From positions 31,223-95,222 of the forward strand of contig CAZMEX010000004.1 of NCBI GenBank assembly GCA_964565415.1: a DNA stretch of 64,000 nucleotides. Reading direction: 5' to 3'. The notes below the pieces were generated by a model that ran no database searches, had not been told where the DNA came from, and saw only the letters and a list, made by a program, of their open reading frames with translations. How positions within the stretch are numbered: the stretch's first letter is position 1; every line of letters starts with the position of its first letter. This document shows, piece by piece, positions 43,300-52,046 of the stretch. This DNA comes from JAIOSM01 sp964565415. GTDB taxonomy: Bacteria > Desulfobacterota > Desulfobacteria > Desulfobacterales > Desulfobacteraceae. The position numbers and the translations under genes were made by a program.

Positions 43300-44646
43300 A
43301 TGCAAAACAATTTTAGCTACATGGAGTCAAAACCAGCAGCACAATTTTTCTCCTATGCTGTTCCAGCCATACTTGGGATGCTGCTGACTTCTGGTATTGT
43401 AATTATAGATGGTTTATTTATTGGCAATATCATCGGGGAAAAAGGACTTGCCAGTGTAAACCTGACCCTGCCTGTTTTCTATCTATTCCTGGGAATCGCT
43501 ATTATGATTGGCGTGGGTGGTGCAGTTAAAGTGGGGCATGCACTGGGTGCTGGAAAACAAAATCAGGTCAACAGCTATTTCTCATCAACAATTGTCCTTG
43601 CTCTCTTTATTATTACAGTTCTGACTCTGTTATGTTTTGCCTTTTTAGATCCCCTTTTGGAAAAAATTAACACAAATCAGGGGTTAAGTCAGTTTGTTGA
43701 ATCATACTTAAGTACAATTCTTTGGTTTTATCCGATTATTATGATAAATATTATCTTCTCAATATTCTTACGAGCTCAAGGCAAGCCAGGAATTGCTCTG
43801 CTTTTTGATCTATCGGGAAACATTTTAAACATCATTCTGGATTATCTAATGATTGCCCGCTGGGGCATGGGGCTTAACGGAGCTGCTCTTGCTTCCGGGA
43901 TTTCAGTTATTATTCCCATGGGTTGCGCAATTATTTATTTTCTCTCGGGACACTCGGTTATAAAATTTGCAAAATTTTCCTTAAACTGGCGGGATATGGG
44001 GCAGACACTTTTTAATGGATCATCTGAAATGATTGGACAACTCTCCATTGGTATTACAACCTGGATATTCAATATAGTCATTCTCTCCCGCATGGGGATT
44101 GACGGAGTTGCTGCCTATGCAATAGTGGGGTATGTTGTATTTGTACAGATTATGATAATTACAGGTTTTGCAATCGGGTTAGGTCCTATCATCGGATACA
44201 GTTTTGGAGCAGGTAAAACTGATCATGTTAAACATGTTATGAGGATTGCTCTTATATCAGGTTTTATTACTGGAGCTATATGCTGGATAATTGTTCTCTT
44301 TTCATCTTCTGCAATTGCGAAATCCTTTGCTGGAGGAAACCAGGATATCACAATCCTTGCCAGATCGGGATTTGCTCTCTTTACTACAGCTTTCCTGCTG
44401 AACGGCTTCAATATTTTGACAACTACCTATTTTACAGCCATTGGGAATGCAGGAACATCTGCCATAATCGCATTCCTGCGGGGAGTCTTGCTGATTAATA
44501 TATTTGTCCTTGTTCTCCCTCTATTCATGGGTGATACAGGAATCTGGATCAGTTACCCTCTGGCAGAGTTTACAACCCTTATTTTTTCCATGGTGTTTCT
44601 CCATAAAAATTACAGATCTGCCAACCATATTTCCATGGCAGATTAG
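43300..44646 (+). CDS. MATE-family multidrug/cation exporter
   Basis: This 448-residue membrane protein has about twelve hydrophobic segments in two homologous halves, typical of MATE proteins that expel cationic drugs using Na+ or H+. It shows the early segment PAILGMLLTSGIVIIDGLFIGNI-like and the repeated loop G..IGYSFGAGK in the second half. An earlier in-frame ATG at 43285 overlaps the GGAGG (43287-43291), which fits the ATG at 43300 with eight-base spacing, so I use the latter. Confidence 0.9.
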   Translation: MQNNFSYMESKPAAQFFSYAVPAILGMLLTSGIVIIDGLFIGNIIGEKGLASVNLTLPVFYLFLGIAIMIGVGGAVKVGHALGAGKQNQVNSYFSSTIVLALFIITVLTLLCFAFLDPLLEKINTNQGLSQFVESYLSTILWFYPIIMINIIFSIFLRAQGKPGIALLFDLSGNILNIILDYLMIARWGMGLNGAALASGISVIIPMGCAIIYFLSGHSVIKFAKFSLNWRDMGQTLFNGSSEMIGQLSIGITTWIFNIVILSRMGIDGVAAYAIVGYVVFVQIMIITGFAIGLGPIIGYSFGAGKTDHVKHVMRIALISGFITGAICWIIVLFSSSAIAKSFAGGNQDITILARSGFALFTTAFLLNGFNILTTTYFTAIGNAGTSAIIAFLRGVLLINIFVLVLPLFMGDTGIWISYPLAEFTTLIFSMVFLHKNYRSANHISMAD

Positions 44647-44746
44647 TTGTGTACCTGGTTGAGAATATACCAAGGATTCAGGCATCAACAGTTTTTAGCT
44701 TGCTGGTTTCTTGCTGGAACTCTTTAAAAGATGCCAGTAACTTTTA

Positions 44747-44775
44747 TTGACAAAAAGAGAATTCTTTAGTAAAAA
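44747..44775 (+). promoter_or_regulatory. Candidate promoter of DUF3795 gene
   Basis: TTGACA (perfect) and TAAAAA are 17 bp apart, about 60 bp before the ATG at 44836. The rest of the 189-bp gap after the MATE gene shows no other clear signal. Confidence 0.45.
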
Positions 44776-44835
44776 ATACTTGATTGTAACCTTCTAAATT
44801 ACCTTGGCAAGAATGTTTTTAAGGATTGATAAATC

Positions 44836-45327
44836 ATGGAAACAAATCCAAATTTTGCATCACCCTGTGGACTTTATTGTTCAGTGTGTGCCATTTACAT
44901 TGCACATCGTGATAATAATGAAAAATTAAAATCAGGTTTAGTTGCTCTTTATAAAGGAGAAGTTGGTGGCAAAGGTGTTCTGCCTGGCAGTGAAAACCTT
45001 ACAACAGAAGATATCCAGTGCAGCGGCTGCCTGTCTGATAACCTGTTTATGCATTGCAAACAGTGTGATATAAGAAAATGTACAGGTGAAAGAGGATATA
45101 AGGGTTGTCATGAGTGCAATGAATTTCCCTGCCAGTATATTGAAAATTTTTCCATGTCTGTTGGAAAAAAGGTGATCCTGCGTGCTACTCCATACAGGAA
45201 GAAATTTGGAGATGAAAAATGGATTCAGGATGAAGAAGCCCGTTATTTTTGCCCTGGGTGTGGCAACAAAGTTTTCAGGGGGGTTATGAGATGTAATCAG
45301 TGCAAAGCAAAATTGGATCTTGACTAA
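44836..45327 (+). CDS. DUF3795 cysteine-rich protein with zinc ribbon
   Basis: This 163-residue protein belongs to the uncharacterised DUF3795 family, recognised by SPCGLYCSVCAIY near the start and further CxxC pairs (CSGC, CKQCDIRKC, CHECNEFPC). A second pair of CxxC motifs at the end (FCPGCGN and RCNQCK) forms a short zinc ribbon. It probably binds metal; function is unknown. It may be co-expressed with the EamA gene 44 bp downstream. Confidence 0.82.
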   Translation: METNPNFASPCGLYCSVCAIYIAHRDNNEKLKSGLVALYKGEVGGKGVLPGSENLTTEDIQCSGCLSDNLFMHCKQCDIRKCTGERGYKGCHECNEFPCQYIENFSMSVGKKVILRATPYRKKFGDEKWIQDEEARYFCPGCGNKVFRGVMRCNQCKAKLDLD

Positions 45328-45371
45328 AGATATCTCTTTAATAAAGGGGGGAAATTTGATAATTACGTGGG

Positions 45372-46289
45372 ATGATATCAAAAACCCGCTTTTTTTTAAA
45401 TTTTAAAGAAAAACACAGCTTTGCAACCCCTGCTCTTTTCATTGGTGCTTTTTTGATCAGTTTTTCCGGTGTATGGGTAAAGATAAGTGAGGTAAACCCT
45501 ACATCTTCCGCCTTTTACAGAGTTCTCTTTGGTGGTATAATTTTATTGATACCTGCAATATGGCACAGAGAGATAAAATGGCATGGATTTGCCCCTAGTA
45601 CATTGATCGTTTTGTGTAGCTTCTTGTTTGCCCTGGATCTCTTTTTTTACCATTCAACCATTGAATATATTGGTCCTGGACTTGGCACAATACTGCCAAA
45701 CTTTCAGGTTATTATTCTCACAATTGCAGGTGTACTTTTTTTTAAGGAAAAACTGCATATATCATTTATATTATGTATTCCTTTTGCCTTTACAGGGCTT
45801 ATAATAATTGTTGGCATCAATTGGAATCAACTTTCAAATTTATACCTGATCGGTATTGCCATGGGGCTTTTTACAGCTTTTTTATATGCATTTTTTCTAC
45901 TCACTTTAAGAAAACTCCAGGCAGGAATGGAAAACACCTCTTTTTTTTATGTTATTATGATTATCTCATTTGCTACTGCACTGCTTCTTGCAATGGAAAT
46001 GATCAGGTCAGGCAACTCCTTTGTAATTCCAACCATGAAAAGTTTTTTTGCACTTGGCTGTTTAGGCTTATTCAGTCAGGTTATTGGCTGGATACTTATT
46101 ACAAATGCTTTGCCCCATGCCCGCACTTCTTATTCTGGAATAATACTTCTGCTTCAGCCTGCCCTGGCATTTGTGTGGGATGTTCTTTTTTTTGACCGTC
46201 CAACAACTCTTGTTAACTGGGCAGGAGTTCTGCTTGCTCTGTTCGCCATATACATTGCAACAACCCATAAACATGCTGTTACAGAATAA
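45372..46289 (+). CDS. EamA/DMT-family transporter
   Basis: This 305-residue membrane protein has ten hydrophobic segments in two EamA repeats. The first carries SAFYRVLFGG and VIILTIAGVLFFKEKL; the second carries HARTSYSGIILLLQPALAFVWDVLFFDRP. This is typical of drug/metabolite exporters of the DMT superfamily. The substrate cannot be assigned. The first about 20 residues are polar, and an internal start is possible. Confidence 0.88.
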   Translation: MISKTRFFLNFKEKHSFATPALFIGAFLISFSGVWVKISEVNPTSSAFYRVLFGGIILLIPAIWHREIKWHGFAPSTLIVLCSFLFALDLFFYHSTIEYIGPGLGTILPNFQVIILTIAGVLFFKEKLHISFILCIPFAFTGLIIIVGINWNQLSNLYLIGIAMGLFTAFLYAFFLLTLRKLQAGMENTSFFYVIMIISFATALLLAMEMIRSGNSFVIPTMKSFFALGCLGLFSQVIGWILITNALPHARTSYSGIILLLQPALAFVWDVLFFDRPTTLVNWAGVLLALFAIYIATTHKHAVTE

Positions 46290-46337
46290 AAGCCTGCAGC
46301 AACAGACAAACAAAGACTCAACAAAACAATGACTGAC

Positions 46338-47708
46338 TTATTGTGCTATTTTTTCAAGTCTGTACCTGAGAGTAGCCCGGGACAGTCCCAGAGCTCTGGA
46401 GGCTTTGGAAACATTGTTTTCACATGTTTCCATGGCAAATTTAACACATTGGTTCTCAATGTCATCAAGACCCATGCCCATATCATGAATCATGGTAGAT
46501 ACAAGTGATTTCATATCCATTCGTTCAAAAGAACGATCCTGGGATTCATTAAGAATAACATGTCTGCTTGTAATCTGAAGTCCCTTACAAAGGATCATTG
46601 CACGCTCCAGAACATTTTTAAGTTCCCGGATATTACCTCTCCAGGGATATTTTACAAGTTTCTGAACAGCTTTGTCAGATAACCCGGGCGGTTTTTTACC
46701 AAACGCTTTTGAAAACTCTTTAATAAAATGGTTGGATAACTTTGGGATGTCTTCTTTCCTCTCCCTCAAAGGCGGGATATGAATTGGGAAGACATTAACT
46801 CTGTAATAAAGATCCTCACGGAATCTTTTCTGTTCAACCATTTGCTCTAAATTCTTGTTGGTTGCTGCAATAATTCTAACATCTGCTTTTATGCTCTTTT
46901 GGCTGCCAAGGCGTTCAAACTCCCTTGTTTCAAGTATTCTTAAAAGCTTAGCCTGGACATCAAGCGCCATATCACCTATCTCGTCCAGAAAGAGTGTGCC
47001 TCCTGCAGCAGTTTCAAATTTTCCCTTTGTCCGCTTGTGTGCCCCGGTAAAGGCACCTTTTTCAAAACCGAACAATTCAGCTTCAAGAAGATTTGTTGGA
47101 ATTGCTGCACAATTTATGGTTAGAAACGGACCGCTGGAACGAGGGCTGTTAACATGGGTGGCACGACTTAGTAACTCCTTTCCAGTACCGCTTTCACCGG
47201 TTATAAGGACAATGGTTTCAGTATTTGATACAGAGCCTGCAAGTTTAAGAACATCACATATTTTAGGGGAATCACCCACAATTTTTTTAAAGGTATATCT
47301 GCTTTCAATCTCCCAGCGAAGATGGCGGACTTCATTTGTGAGGTGAATAATTTTTAACGCTTTGGTAACACTTGCGTTGAGCCTCTCCTCCTTAAATGGC
47401 TTTGTAACATAATCAAAAGCTCCTTTCTGGATAGCTTTGACTGCATTTTCAATGGACCCGTAGGCAGTAATTACAATCACCGGGATTTCAGAATCTTTCT
47501 CCTTTACAATTTGAAGCAGTTCCATCCCATTCACTTTAGGAAGTTTTAAATCTGTGATCACAAGGTGAATGGTTTCATTTGCAAATATCTCAAGAGCCTT
47601 TTCACCGTCCGGTGCTTCGTGAATGGTAAGGTTAAGGTCGGAAAGCTGCATTGTTATAACTTTTCGCATTCTCTCTTCATCTTCGACCAGTAACACGTTA
47701 ACTGTCAT
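46338..47708 (-). CDS. Sigma-54-dependent response regulator (NtrC/DctD type)
   Basis: This 456-residue activator has a receiver (EDEE, phospho-acceptor Asp in VITDLKLPKVNG, Lys in VTKPF), AAA+ domain with GESGTGKELL, an intact GAFTGA sigma-54 contact loop, LFLDEIGDM, and a Fis-type helix-turn-helix (VSKASRALGLSRATLRYRL). It overlaps the upstream sensor kinase gene by 11 bp, so the two form a two-component pair. Sigma-54-like promoters lie at 51.1 and 54.3 kb, close enough in the genome to be considered as targets. Confidence 0.94.
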   Translation of the reverse strand: MTVNVLLVEDEERMRKVITMQLSDLNLTIHEAPDGEKALEIFANETIHLVITDLKLPKVNGMELLQIVKEKDSEIPVIVITAYGSIENAVKAIQKGAFDYVTKPFKEERLNASVTKALKIIHLTNEVRHLRWEIESRYTFKKIVGDSPKICDVLKLAGSVSNTETIVLITGESGTGKELLSRATHVNSPRSSGPFLTINCAAIPTNLLEAELFGFEKGAFTGAHKRTKGKFETAAGGTLFLDEIGDMALDVQAKLLRILETREFERLGSQKSIKADVRIIAATNKNLEQMVEQKRFREDLYYRVNVFPIHIPPLRERKEDIPKLSNHFIKEFSKAFGKKPPGLSDKAVQKLVKYPWRGNIRELKNVLERAMILCKGLQITSRHVILNESQDRSFERMDMKSLVSTMIHDMGMGLDDIENQCVKFAMETCENNVSKASRALGLSRATLRYRLEKIAQ

Positions 47709-49578
47709 CTTTTTGCTCCTTTGATATCAGGGGGAAGAATAATTTAAACTCGGTTCCTCTGTTTTTAGTACTTTTTATTCCCATCCTTCCTTTGTGGGAT
47801 TTAATAATTTGAGAAACAATGGACAAGCCAAGACCAATTCCATCATCTTTGAAGCTGATAAAAGGGTCTAAAATTTTCTCCATCTCTCCATTACTGATAC
47901 CACACCCCTGGTCCGTAATAGAGATCACCAGAAAATCAATATCATGCTGGGTTATTCCGTCAATCGGCAGTATGGCTTGGTCTATTATTGCCTTACCCTT
48001 TTCAATGTACTCACAAATAGAAATACTACCACCATCAGGCATGGATTGAGCAGCATTCAGTAAAATATTCCAGAATACTTCTTTTATCTGATCTGGATCA
48101 GCCATGATGATTGTTTCCCGGGGCAAAAGCTTCATATCAATGGTATACTTTTTCTCCTTAAAATGAGCTTTTATAACTGGCAGGCTCTCTTCAAACAAGC
48201 TGTTAATATCAAGATGTTGAAAATTGGGAGAAGCAGGTTTTGCAAAATTAAGAAATGCTGTTAATGTGTTGTTCAATCTCTCAACTTCATCCATAATAAA
48301 AACAGCTGCTTTTTCCCTCATTTCCATGGGGCGCTCCGGGTTTGACACTACCTGGGCAGAACCAAGAATAATACCCAGGGGGTTTTTAATCTCATGGGCA
48401 ATGCTTGCTGTCATTTGACCCACAGCTGCAAGTTTTTCTTTCTGGGCAAGTTCAGCATATGTTTCTATCAACTCCTGGCTGCTCATTTTCAGAGAAAATG
48501 CCATTTTGTTAAATGAATTTGCAAGGGTTGCAGCAATGTCAGGACCAGTAATTGTAACTTTATACTCAAGATCACCGCTGGAAACTCTCTCAATCCCATT
48601 TTTTAAAATATTCAAAGGGCTTACAATCGTAGTGGCAAGCTGATAACTTAAAATGCTTGAAAGTAAAATACCTGCAATTACCATGGAGATAATTGCCTTT
48701 TGAATCAACTCCAGATTTTTTAGAAAATCTGACACTGGTAAAGTAACCCCGACTGTCCAGTTATTTGAAGAGTAATCTGTATAGGCAGTAAAAAAACGAA
48801 CACCTTGAAATGATGACAGACCAAAGGTCTTGTTCTTTTTGCTTAAATCCTGAAGACAGGTTCTCAAAAGATCAATATGGTAAGAATTCCATGGCAGTTG
48901 AACAAGGGATGGATGAGCTATAACTCTGCCTTGTTTATTTTCAAAAATATAGGCAAATCCTTTCTTACCAATTTTAATTCCCCTTAAAAATTTAGAAAAT
49001 GAGGAGATATCAATGTCAATACCACATACAGATCTGACCTTACCCTGGGCATCATAAACAGGTACAGATACTGTCATGCCGGGCTTCTGAGTTGAGGCAA
49101 ACAGATAAACATCTGTCCAGTATACACCCTTGGCTTTGATTGCCCCTCTGTACCAGGGCCTAACCCTGGGATCAAATGTTTTGTGGACTTCAGGTATCTG
49201 GGCAGGTGCCATGAGAAAACGACCTGTTTCATCTCCGAAATTAATATTGACAAATTCAGGATGGTCTTTTTGAAACATGTAAAAATATTGCAAAATTTCT
49301 TTATCATCAAAATGGTTGATAAGGTTGTTCTCAAAAAATGCTTTGATTAATTTTACATTGTAAGTATGCTGGGATAAAAAAGACTCAACCCGTTTAGAAA
49401 TTTGACCGGCAGTGCCCAGGGCAAATTGCTGTACCTGTTTTTCTACTACTTTCCTTGCCTGTAAGTAACAGAAATAACCTGTCCCTGGGATAACAAGCAC
49501 TATAATCAAGGTCAATGCCAGAAAAACCCTGACCTGGAATGAGTGTCTGAACCGCCTGATTTTCTCTTTTAACCACAT
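47698..49578 (-). CDS. Double-Cache sensor histidine kinase
   Basis: This membrane kinase of 626 residues has TM1 at about 17-38, a periplasmic double Cache domain (about 45-290), TM2 at about 295-315, HAMP (about 320-370), HisKA with phosphorylated His in SIAHEIKNPLGI, and HATPase with DQGCGIS and GIGLGLSIV. The distal Cache has DPRVRPWYRGA..WTDVY and, later, CGIDID, resembling the pattern of amino-acid- or carboxylate-binding double Cache domains. The preceding lipoprotein gene is six bases away and may encode a periplasmic partner. Confidence 0.92.
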   Translation of the reverse strand: MWLKEKIRRFRHSFQVRVFLALTLIIVLVIPGTGYFCYLQARKVVEKQVQQFALGTAGQISKRVESFLSQHTYNVKLIKAFFENNLINHFDDKEILQYFYMFQKDHPEFVNINFGDETGRFLMAPAQIPEVHKTFDPRVRPWYRGAIKAKGVYWTDVYLFASTQKPGMTVSVPVYDAQGKVRSVCGIDIDISSFSKFLRGIKIGKKGFAYIFENKQGRVIAHPSLVQLPWNSYHIDLLRTCLQDLSKKNKTFGLSSFQGVRFFTAYTDYSSNNWTVGVTLPVSDFLKNLELIQKAIISMVIAGILLSSILSYQLATTIVSPLNILKNGIERVSSGDLEYKVTITGPDIAATLANSFNKMAFSLKMSSQELIETYAELAQKEKLAAVGQMTASIAHEIKNPLGIILGSAQVVSNPERPMEMREKAAVFIMDEVERLNNTLTAFLNFAKPASPNFQHLDINSLFEESLPVIKAHFKEKKYTIDMKLLPRETIIMADPDQIKEVFWNILLNAAQSMPDGGSISICEYIEKGKAIIDQAILPIDGITQHDIDFLVISITDQGCGISNGEMEKILDPFISFKDDGIGLGLSIVSQIIKSHKGRMGIKSTKNRGTEFKLFFPLISKEQKDDS

Positions 49579-49584
49579 AAAAAG

Positions 49585-50430
49585 CTAAAACTCCCCTTTT
49601 AATATCCTGATCTCATCTGAAAGAAAGCTATTGGCAATATTCAGATCAAGATAAGTTTCAGCACAGGGCAATACTTTTTGGATATGGATTTTTTTTTTAA
49701 GGAGGTATTTAATGGCAAGCCCTGTTGAGACTGTGCCAGGATATGCCTGCCATAGACAGTCAAATGCTTTAACAGTTTCAGTTTTGTCAGCAGCATGTTC
49801 AACTATTTCTAAAAGTGCAAGAGCCCCCCATTTTTTTTTAATCTTTTTTTCTTCAGGGTGGCTTGTTTTTCCTGTTGCAGGATAGACTAAGCTCACCCAT
49901 GGTACCGGAGAGGATATCCCCATTTGTATCCCAGGATAGCTTTTTACAATCTGCCAGAAAAAATCAAGACCTTCTCTTTTTTCATGCAGGAGATTGCAAT
50001 GAAGCCAGCCCAGATACCAATAGGTTTTTACTATGATTTGAGGGACTTCTTTAAAATTTTGAAGAACGGTATTATAATCCTGGACAGCCGCCAAAATATC
50101 TTTTTTTTGCGCAAACCTGTAATCAACACCAAGGTTAAGATATGCAAGGGACAAAGCAGCTTCCCCACACTCCAGTCTGAATTCCGGAAAGAGTTTAAAA
50201 AGGGCTTTAAAGGCAGCTATTTTTTCCCTTGAATCGGGAAAGCCTGATTTGGCATAGTTCATTTGATCCCGTGCAGTGGGAAAAACCGGGATTTCAAATC
50301 CCATAAAAGAGATTAAAGGAAGTTCAGTCCGGGAGAATGAAAAAGACTCAGGCTCCTCACTACATCCAGAAAGCGTAGATACTGCAAGGAAAAATATGAA
50401 TATAATTGTTATGGCAGCTCTTTTATCCAT
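49585..50430 (-). CDS. Lipoprotein of unknown function
   Basis: This 281-residue protein has a lipoprotein signal peptide with lipobox LSGC (Cys about residue 23), so it is probably anchored in the outer or inner membrane. The rest is mostly helical and TPR-like (repeated segments such as AALSLAYLNLGVDYRFA and TYWYLGWLHCNLLHEK). I do not recognise the family. It is directly upstream of the sensor kinase gene and on the same strand, suggesting an accessory role in signal detection. Confidence 0.72.
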   Translation of the reverse strand: MDKRAAITIIFIFFLAVSTLSGCSEEPESFSFSRTELPLISFMGFEIPVFPTARDQMNYAKSGFPDSREKIAAFKALFKLFPEFRLECGEAALSLAYLNLGVDYRFAQKKDILAAVQDYNTVLQNFKEVPQIIVKTYWYLGWLHCNLLHEKREGLDFFWQIVKSYPGIQMGISSPVPWVSLVYPATGKTSHPEEKKIKKKWGALALLEIVEHAADKTETVKAFDCLWQAYPGTVSTGLAIKYLLKKKIHIQKVLPCAETYLDLNIANSFLSDEIRILKGEF

Positions 50431-50498
50431 TCAACTCAATCTAATAAGATTATAGCATTTTATTATATTCCAAAGTATCACACAATTTAATACCCAGG

Positions 50499-50984
50499 CT
50501 ACCTTATTTTTCTTACAGCCAAAACACGATGGGCCCTTGTTTTATCTCTTAAGTCAGGAAACGAACCCCCCTGTTCAAAGGAGAAAACCTTATAGGAGAT
50601 AAAGGTTTTCTCACTGGACCACACCCAGCCGCATGTTAGAGTGATTTGAGGAATGATTTTGATAGTCATTCCACATTCAGTTTCATACCCTTTATATTTT
50701 TTTTCTCTGACATATAGACTTCTCAACTCTTTAATGGTTGGAAGCCGCCAATCTTGATATTGAGTTTCGATTGTGTAGCCAAAGGTATAACGCACCCATT
50801 GTTGAGCATTGTTCCAGCTGATATCTCCTTGATTATCAATTTGTGCCCACATCAGCCCCAGTTTTGTATCGGTAACAGTACCGTCCTTGTTATCAACAAA
50901 CCTCTTTTGTGTGTCAGTAAAAGCGCTGCTGTAAATTAAAAAAACTGTAAGTGTTGCCAGAATAAAAACTTTGATTTTTTTCAT
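50499..50984 (-). CDS. Secreted DUF1566 domain protein
   Basis: This 161-residue protein has a signal peptide (about 1-23). It shows the DUF1566 signature RFVDNKDGTVTDTKLGLMW and DWRLPTIKELRSLY. DUF1566 resembles a C-type-lectin-like, formylglycine-enzyme-related surface fold, often in bacterial envelope proteins. A strong AAGGAGG precedes the start. Whether it is co-transcribed with the lipoprotein 68 bp downstream is uncertain. Confidence 0.85.
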   Translation of the reverse strand: MKKIKVFILATLTVFLIYSSAFTDTQKRFVDNKDGTVTDTKLGLMWAQIDNQGDISWNNAQQWVRYTFGYTIETQYQDWRLPTIKELRSLYVREKKYKGYETECGMTIKIIPQITLTCGWVWSSEKTFISYKVFSFEQGGSFPDLRDKTRAHRVLAVRKIR

Positions 50985-51011
50985 AGTACCTCCTTGTGGT
51001 TAAAGCATACT

Positions 51012-51040
51012 ATTAAAATAATTATTTTATTCTTTGTCAC
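51012..51040 (-). promoter_or_regulatory. Candidate promoter of DUF1566 gene
   Basis: On the minus strand GTGACA and TTTAAT are 17 bp apart, each five of six to consensus. An imperfect inverted repeat (GCATACTA at 51005-51012 and TAGTATAC at 51047-51054) brackets it. Confidence 0.45.
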
Positions 51041-51115
51041 TGCAATTAGTATACCTGACTTTTAATCGGGGCAATAGCTGTTTTTTAATATAATCACGCT
51101 CAAATGAGTACTCTG

Positions 51116-51131
51116 TGGCATAATGATTGCA
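51116..51131 (+). promoter_or_regulatory. Candidate sigma-54 promoter of enoyl-CoA hydratase operon
   Basis: TGGCAT-AATGA-TTGCA matches the sigma-54 consensus at both elements, with GG and GC exactly 10 bp apart. It lies about 137 bp before the ATG at 51268. The leader contains no open frame that I can support. Confidence 0.6.
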
Positions 51132-51267
51132 ACAAATAATAAGTCAGTAATCATCTGATAATCAAGAGATATTAGCATGATTGGATTAAAATTTTTTAAA
51201 TTTGGATTAAGTAACTTATCAAACCTATAATCCTTTTTTTTAACCACTTTTCTAACAGGTAATTGCC

Positions 51268-52035
51268 ATGAACTATGAATGCATTATTTATGAAAAAATT
51301 GAAAAAATCGGCCTGATCAAGCTAAACAGACCAGACGTACTCAATGCCATGAACCAGAAGCTCTGGATTGAGATGCAGGATGCCCTTGAACTTGTCAAAC
51401 AAGATAAACAGATCAAGGTATTAATCATAACCGGGGAAGGCAGGGCTTTTTCTACAGGGGCTGATTTAAAAGATTCAAAAGGCAGGAGTATTGAGGACTA
51501 TCGAAAATACCTTGAAGCTCTTCAGGAGGCTTCAAGAAATATTATTCGGTTTGAAAAACCTACTATAGCAGCTATTAATGGCTATGCCCTCGGGTCTGGA
51601 TATGAACTTGCCCTTGCCTGTGATATCAGGATTGCTGCTGCAGAAGCTCTTATCGGCTCTCCGGAAGCAAAGGTGACATCTTCTGTGACAGGTGGTGCAT
51701 TCCGTCTTGTTCAGGATCTGGTAGGTCCTGGCAAGGCAAGAGAACTTTTGTTTACAGCAGAATATATTTCCGGCCATGGGGCAGAAAAAATTGGTCTTGT
51801 TAATAAAGCAGTCCCCTTAAATCGATTGATGGATGAAACCTTTGCAATGGCAGCAAAAATTGTTGCCAACTCATCTTTTTCCTTAAAGTTGATCAAAAAG
51901 GGGTTTTTAATGGCCCAGGGAGAGTGCAGTCTTGAAGCACTTATGGATTATGAAGTTGAAGCGTGCCTTGCCTGTGTTTCAACCAAAGAGAGAGAAGCAT
52001 CATTGGATGACTTTGAACAGAGAAAAAATAATTAA
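51268..52035 (+). CDS. Enoyl-CoA hydratase/isomerase family protein
   Basis: This 255-residue crotonase-fold enzyme has the oxyanion-hole segments GRAFSTGADLKD and GYALGSGYELALACDIRIA. In place of the classic hydratase GIxPxxGG region it has SPEAKVTSSVTGGAFRL, and the catalytic Glu pair is not both obvious, so the reaction may be hydration, isomerisation or hydrolysis of a CoA ester. Twelve bases separate it from the acyl-CoA synthetase, which makes a shared carboxylate-to-CoA-ester pathway likely. Confidence 0.88.
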   Translation: MNYECIIYEKIEKIGLIKLNRPDVLNAMNQKLWIEMQDALELVKQDKQIKVLIITGEGRAFSTGADLKDSKGRSIEDYRKYLEALQEASRNIIRFEKPTIAAINGYALGSGYELALACDIRIAAAEALIGSPEAKVTSSVTGGAFRLVQDLVGPGKARELLFTAEYISGHGAEKIGLVNKAVPLNRLMDETFAMAAKIVANSSFSLKLIKKGFLMAQGECSLEALMDYEVEACLACVSTKEREASLDDFEQRKNN

Positions 52036-52046
52036 AGGAAAAAATC

